From Zoogloeaceae bacterium (lineage in GTDB: Bacteria; Pseudomonadota; Gammaproteobacteria; Burkholderiales; Rhodocyclaceae), in the NCBI GenBank assembly GCA_031256795.1, contig JAIRPW010000032.1:1-64000 (forward strand): a stretch of DNA of 64,000 bases, given 5' to 3'. Under the pieces are notes generated by a model. It ran no database searches. It was not told the origin of the DNA and saw nothing but the letters and a program-made list of their open reading frames with translations. Positions 60,801 to 64,000 of the stretch are shown here, piece by piece. Each line of letters begins with the position of its first letter. Within the stretch, counting starts at the first letter, position 1. A program made the translations under genes and the position numbers.

Positions 60801-63800
60801 TTGTTCCTCCGGAAGTTTGCCGCCGCGTACCTGCGCGAACATCGCCTCCGCCATCGCAATGGCCTGACGAATGACTTCCTGCCCTTCCAGTGACGCCCTG
60901 CGTTCAGATTCATTCCGGCGCAAAAGCGCCAACTCCAACTCATGCGCCAATACATTCAAGGAATGAATTCCCACCGTCCCGGAAATGCCCGCGAGCGTGT
61001 GCGCGGCGCGCCCAGCCGCGTAAGGCGTCTCCATATCCGGCGCATCCACAAACATTTCCAGAAAACTCTGTAGCGACTTGAGGTGCGTTTCCGCTTCCTC
61101 ACAAAAAATATCATAAAGCCCCTGCGAAATGGAAAGCCCCTCGATGGGCGAGAGGCTTTCCGCTTCGGACTCCACCTCCACCTCAACCTCTGGATCGGGA
61201 GACTCTGACGCCGCTTCTTCAGGAGCAGACTCTTCCAACTCCTCCGGCGACAGCTCGCCTTCCAGCGGCGGCGCGCTGATTTCCTCCTCTGCGGGCAGAA
61301 CCATCTCCAGCGCGTCCGGAACCGCCTTGATTTCCTCCGCGATCACCTGCTCCAGCATCGCTGTTTCTTGCGCAGTTTCCACTTCCGCAAAATTGATTTC
61401 TTCCAACTGTATAGGCGGCGATTCTGCCGATGGCGTCAAATCCTTTTCTTCCGGCAAATTCTCCGGAATTTCCTCCGCCGCAAAACCGACCGAACTCGCC
61501 TCTTCCCGACTCTCTGTCGCCGCGACGGGCGTCGCTTCCGACATGCTTTTCAGCGCGGCGGAAGCCGCCGACATGGCGGCGCTCCCTTTTGCCGCAGACG
61601 CGCCACCCGCGCTTGACGCTCCTCCCGCCGCCGCAGGCGGCGGCCCGCCGCCCTCACCACGCAACGCCTCGGCCTGAGCAATCAGCGGCGCGGCGTCGGG
61701 AATATTTTCATGCGCGCTGTCAGACAATGCCTGTACCCACACCCCGAAAGTCTGATGAGTCAAGCCGATCAGGGCAAGCAATTCCGGGGTAACCAGCATT
61801 TCCTGCCGCAGCCAGAGATTCAGTGTCTGCTCTACCGACCAGGCGGCCTCACCCAAGTCGCGCAAGCCCACCATGCGCCCGCTCCCCTTCAACGTATGCA
61901 CCGAGCGGCGAATCGTCGTCAACGCCTCCGTATCGTGCGGCTGCTGACGCAGCTGCGTATACTGGCTCTGAATGGTATCCAGAACTTCCTTGGCCTCCTC
62001 AAGGAAGATGCTCAGCAGCTCGGCGTCCAATTCCTCTTCCTTGGCTTCTACCAGCTTCATCGTATCTGAAGAAGGCGCGGCTACAGGCTCTTGCACTTCC
62101 TCCAGCGCGGCCAGAGCGTCCGCTACGGTTTCGATCCGCGTGCTTACAAAGTCTTCCGACTCCTCTTCCTCCTCGCTCGCGGAAGAGCGCAAGGCAGTAA
62201 GCGCGGCGCGCGCCTGCAACAGCAAATCTTCATCCGCGACCAGATCGGCGTCCTTTTGCAGATTGTCCAAAAGCATTGCCAATTGTTCGCTCAAAACCTC
62301 GTCATTCGGGTGAACGCGCAACTCCGCAAGCAGGGCGCGCATCTCAATCTTGCGCGTCTCAATCTGCTGCTCAACGCTATCTACCTCCGCACCCTCCTCG
62401 GCGCCCTCCTCGCCCTCCTCCTCCACGGCATTCTGGTGCGCAGAAAGACGACGCAAGAATTCGGGAAAACGAATCTCGCCGCCCGCCAGGGTATCAACAA
62501 AAAAACTCAGCACCGAAATACGACTTGCGATCTTCTCGCACGCCTCTTCATCCGGCATATAGTCTGGACGGGCAAAAGCCAGCGCCTCTTTCTGGCATTC
62601 CTGCGCGTAAGTAACCGCCTCGTTCTGCCCCAAAATTGTCAGCGCGCCCGCCACCTGTGTGAGCGAAGCCTCCAAATCGGCAGCCGCAGGACGCTTTTCT
62701 CGATCACGGAAAAAAGTATCCAGCGCCTGCTCTACTTCCAAAAGATTGTTCTGAATTTCCCGCGCGACCTGCGCTACCAGCATTTTTTCCTGCGCGCGAC
62801 GGGTCAATTCGTCCAACATGGGCGCGACGCCCTCATCCAACGCCCGCCCGGCACGGCAATCCGCCAGACGCTTTACGATCAACGCAACCTGTCCGGCAAA
62901 ACCTTCGCTCACATGCGGCCAGGTCTCCAGCGTCATCTGAAGCAAAATCAGCGCCGTCGCCATTTCCATTAACATCGCGTCCGTCTGCCGCATGGAATCC
63001 TGCTGCAACCACTCGGCAGAAGAAACCAGGGCGTCCGCCATGGTCTTCATGTGCGCATCCACCGCCGCGGCATGACGCGCCACGGCCTTGCTCCGCTCAA
63101 TGAAAATCGGCAGCGCCGCAGCGCTGCCCGCGCAATAGCGACTCCACTGCTCATTCGCGCCAGAAAGCGCGTCTTTCAGCGGACGGACGTCCGCCGTCTG
63201 CGCCGCGAGGTCTTCGTGCGCCGCCGTCTTGGCGTCGGGAATCAATCGCTTCAGCTGATAAACCGACTGAATATCCTTCAAAAGCGGATCGGCTTTTTCC
63301 GGCGTATTGGCGACATAGTAGAGACAATCGCGCAGCAAACGCTCCGCGATACCAGGATTCCCCTGCTGCAAACGGCGAATCTGCTGATCAATCCGCGCGC
63401 AAAGGGAGCGCGCGTCCCCAATCCGGGAGGCGCCATGCAAAAGCGCTGTAACCAAACCCAGCGCCGCCCACCAAAACGAACGCACAGAAGGCGAATTCTG
63501 CGCGGCCTCAATCCGCGCCAGCGCCGTCTTCATTTTGGTCAATCCCTCTCGCGCCGCGCTTTCCTCCTTGGCGCGCAGCCAAATCAAAAGCCCTTTCTGA
63601 TACGCCGCGCGCTCCGCATGCACCAGCTTGCGGCGCAGATCATCAGAAATCTTGGGAGCTACCGCGCGCTTGGGCGGGCGCAAGGACAGGTCCGGGAAAA
63701 AGAGATCCACCGGATTTACCTTCGGTTTGCCCAGCGCGCTCATCGCGCGCTGATACGTCGGCAAAAGGCGCAAGGGCTGATGCGGCTCGCCGATAAGCAA

Positions 63801-64000
63801 ACCATCCAAATAGCGCCGCAACTCACGAATCCCTGACTGCGCCGCTTCAATCGCGCTATCCGGGCTGATCAGCGCGCTACTTTCCACCTGGGCCAGCACA
63901 ACGTCCAGCGCCTCGGAAAGCTGCGTGGCCCCATCCAGGCCAATCATAGTCAGCGCGCCATTGGCTTGCTGCAAATGCGTGCGCGCGAACTTTAAATGCG
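57813..64000 (-). CDS. ChpA/PilL-like hybrid CheA histidine kinase with multiple Hpt domains, CheW-like domain and C-terminal receiver (partial at right edge)
   Basis: Hpt motifs VHTLKGSGRM, AHTLAGISGT, LHTFKGGARM, LHTFKGSARM; kinase LEHMLRNSIAHGVEARE and GRGVGMDVVKTEI; receiver VMVVDDSLTVRKITSKLL. Frame stays open past the TTG at 63974 to the window edge (HLKFARTHLQQANG). Confidence 0.93.
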   Translation of the reverse strand, partial: HLKFARTHLQQANGALTMIGLDGATQLSEALDVVLAQVESSALISPDSAIEAAQSGIRELRRYLDGLLIGEPHQPLRLLPTYQRAMSALGKPKVNPVDLFFPDLSLRPPKRAVAPKISDDLRRKLVHAERAAYQKGLLIWLRAKEESAAREGLTKMKTALARIEAAQNSPSVRSFWWAALGLVTALLHGASRIGDARSLCARIDQQIRRLQQGNPGIAERLLRDCLYYVANTPEKADPLLKDIQSVYQLKRLIPDAKTAAHEDLAAQTADVRPLKDALSGANEQWSRYCAGSAAALPIFIERSKAVARHAAAVDAHMKTMADALVSSAEWLQQDSMRQTDAMLMEMATALILLQMTLETWPHVSEGFAGQVALIVKRLADCRAGRALDEGVAPMLDELTRRAQEKMLVAQVAREIQNNLLEVEQALDTFFRDREKRPAAADLEASLTQVAGALTILGQNEAVTYAQECQKEALAFARPDYMPDEEACEKIASRISVLSFFVDTLAGGEIRFPEFLRRLSAHQNAVEEEGEEGAEEGAEVDSVEQQIETRKIEMRALLAELRVHPNDEVLSEQLAMLLDNLQKDADLVADEDLLLQARAALTALRSSASEEEEESEDFVSTRIETVADALAALEEVQEPVAAPSSDTMKLVEAKEEELDAELLSIFLEEAKEVLDTIQSQYTQLRQQPHDTEALTTIRRSVHTLKGSGRMVGLRDLGEAAWSVEQTLNLWLRQEMLVTPELLALIGLTHQTFGVWVQALSDSAHENIPDAAPLIAQAEALRGEGGGPPPAAAGGASSAGGASAAKGSAAMSAASAALKSMSEATPVAATESREEASSVGFAAEEIPENLPEEKDLTPSAESPPIQLEEINFAEVETAQETAMLEQVIAEEIKAVPDALEMVLPAEEEISAPPLEGELSPEELEESAPEEAASESPDPEVEVEVESEAESLSPIEGLSISQGLYDIFCEEAETHLKSLQSFLEMFVDAPDMETPYAAGRAAHTLAGISGTVGIHSLNVLAHELELALLRRNESERRASLEGQEVIRQAIAMAEAMFAQVRGGKLPEEQPALVEALGALYPAKESAPAAEAAQTAAPLVSGEIAPAVAALTDAMEDPDLLGVFLEEAADILSNLYAQISTWRSLRQDEAAPAALARLLHTFKGGARMAGAMNLGEITHILESRLIALKDSGSVDDAALDELEIAFDSLAQTVDRYRAGDYSIPVLPGTPSFAPKEAPFAERAALPVALEEGSETREIPPVSEANSSEKPTEALSAVPDAVKASASDGMVEEPPLLRDELDEQLLPIFLEEAVDLLDGFQREISIWRQAPRDDAAPRALARLLHTFKGSARMAGAMNLGELTHVTETRVSDLMQSSSASDADLDEIAAVCDTLSEIVERYRAGDYGAYAKTVTPVVPDPPEKTEDRPAAQVVSVPGIAAEAGTPVTTPVAAHGVSPEAEGAAQLRVRADLVDQLVNEAGELSIARARIEGEMRELKGSLVELTENVIRLRRQLREIEIQAETQIQAHTGTDAKADFDPLELDRFTRFQELTRMMAESVNDVATVQQNLLKSLDDADAAIAAQSRLNRSLQQSLMGVRMVPFYSQNERLYRLVRQTSRELGKRVNLDIYGGQVEMDRSVLEKILSPLEHMLRNSIAHGVEAREDRLKAGKPEVGEIRLTLTQEGNEIILTLADDGSGLDIAKIRGKAESSGLILSGQEVSDQDLLNFIFASGFSTASNVSRVAGRGVGMDVVKTEITALGGRIEILNEPGKGAAFRLYLPLTLAVTHVVLINAGGKLLAIPSVMVEQVLELQESRIADMREKGEVMWHGNRYPFYYLPRLFGDENSVVEERRLYWVMLLRSGTQRVAVLIDEIHGNQEVVVKNVGQQMARVVGIAGATVLGDGKIVLILNPVALATRMTALLGRRAVVERTETETQAEKPVVEAARRPTVMVVDDSLTVRKITSKLLTREGYQVVLAKDGVDAMEQLLEVVPDVILSDIEMPRMDGFDLARNIRADERLINVPLVMITSRTADKHRSLAMEIGANYYLGKPYNEEELLGILEKHTH

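Overview
The window is a 64 kb stretch of a GC-rich, betaproteobacterium-like chromosome (Bug/TctC receptors, TctBA, ChpA, rpsP-rimM-trmD-rplS operon, serS/efp, glnS, hemE). Most of it is housekeeping sequence. The most unusual locus is at about 8.65-14.37 kb. There the native rarA gene is split in two by a lower-GC, plasmid-like island. The island carries an operon of a complete second rarA, an N6-adenine DNA methyltransferase and a BsuBI/PstI-type restriction endonuclease, plus the 3' remnant of a probable relaxase gene. The element therefore replaces the gene it destroyed. The remaining 5' fragment of host rarA overlaps the start codon of the island rarA by 8 nt. Other notable features are: (i) a PLD-helicase plus Eco57I-like methylase defence module running off the left edge, whose methylase ORF is absent from the supplied ORF track because it has no stop inside the window; (ii) a long co-directional catabolic operon (about 15.8-33.5 kb) with one TctBA pair but four Bug receptors and one Tat-type NMT1-like receptor, a four-rhodanese/SnoaL-like fusion, a Cys-type GrdB-like protein and a QueG-like Fe-S protein; (iii) a GYF-like x2/TM/pilin-C-terminus chimera; (iv) a hydrogenase-maturation gene set without structural genes; (v) an autotransporter barrel remnant beside an extended palindrome. 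All family names come from motif reading by eye; no database search was run.
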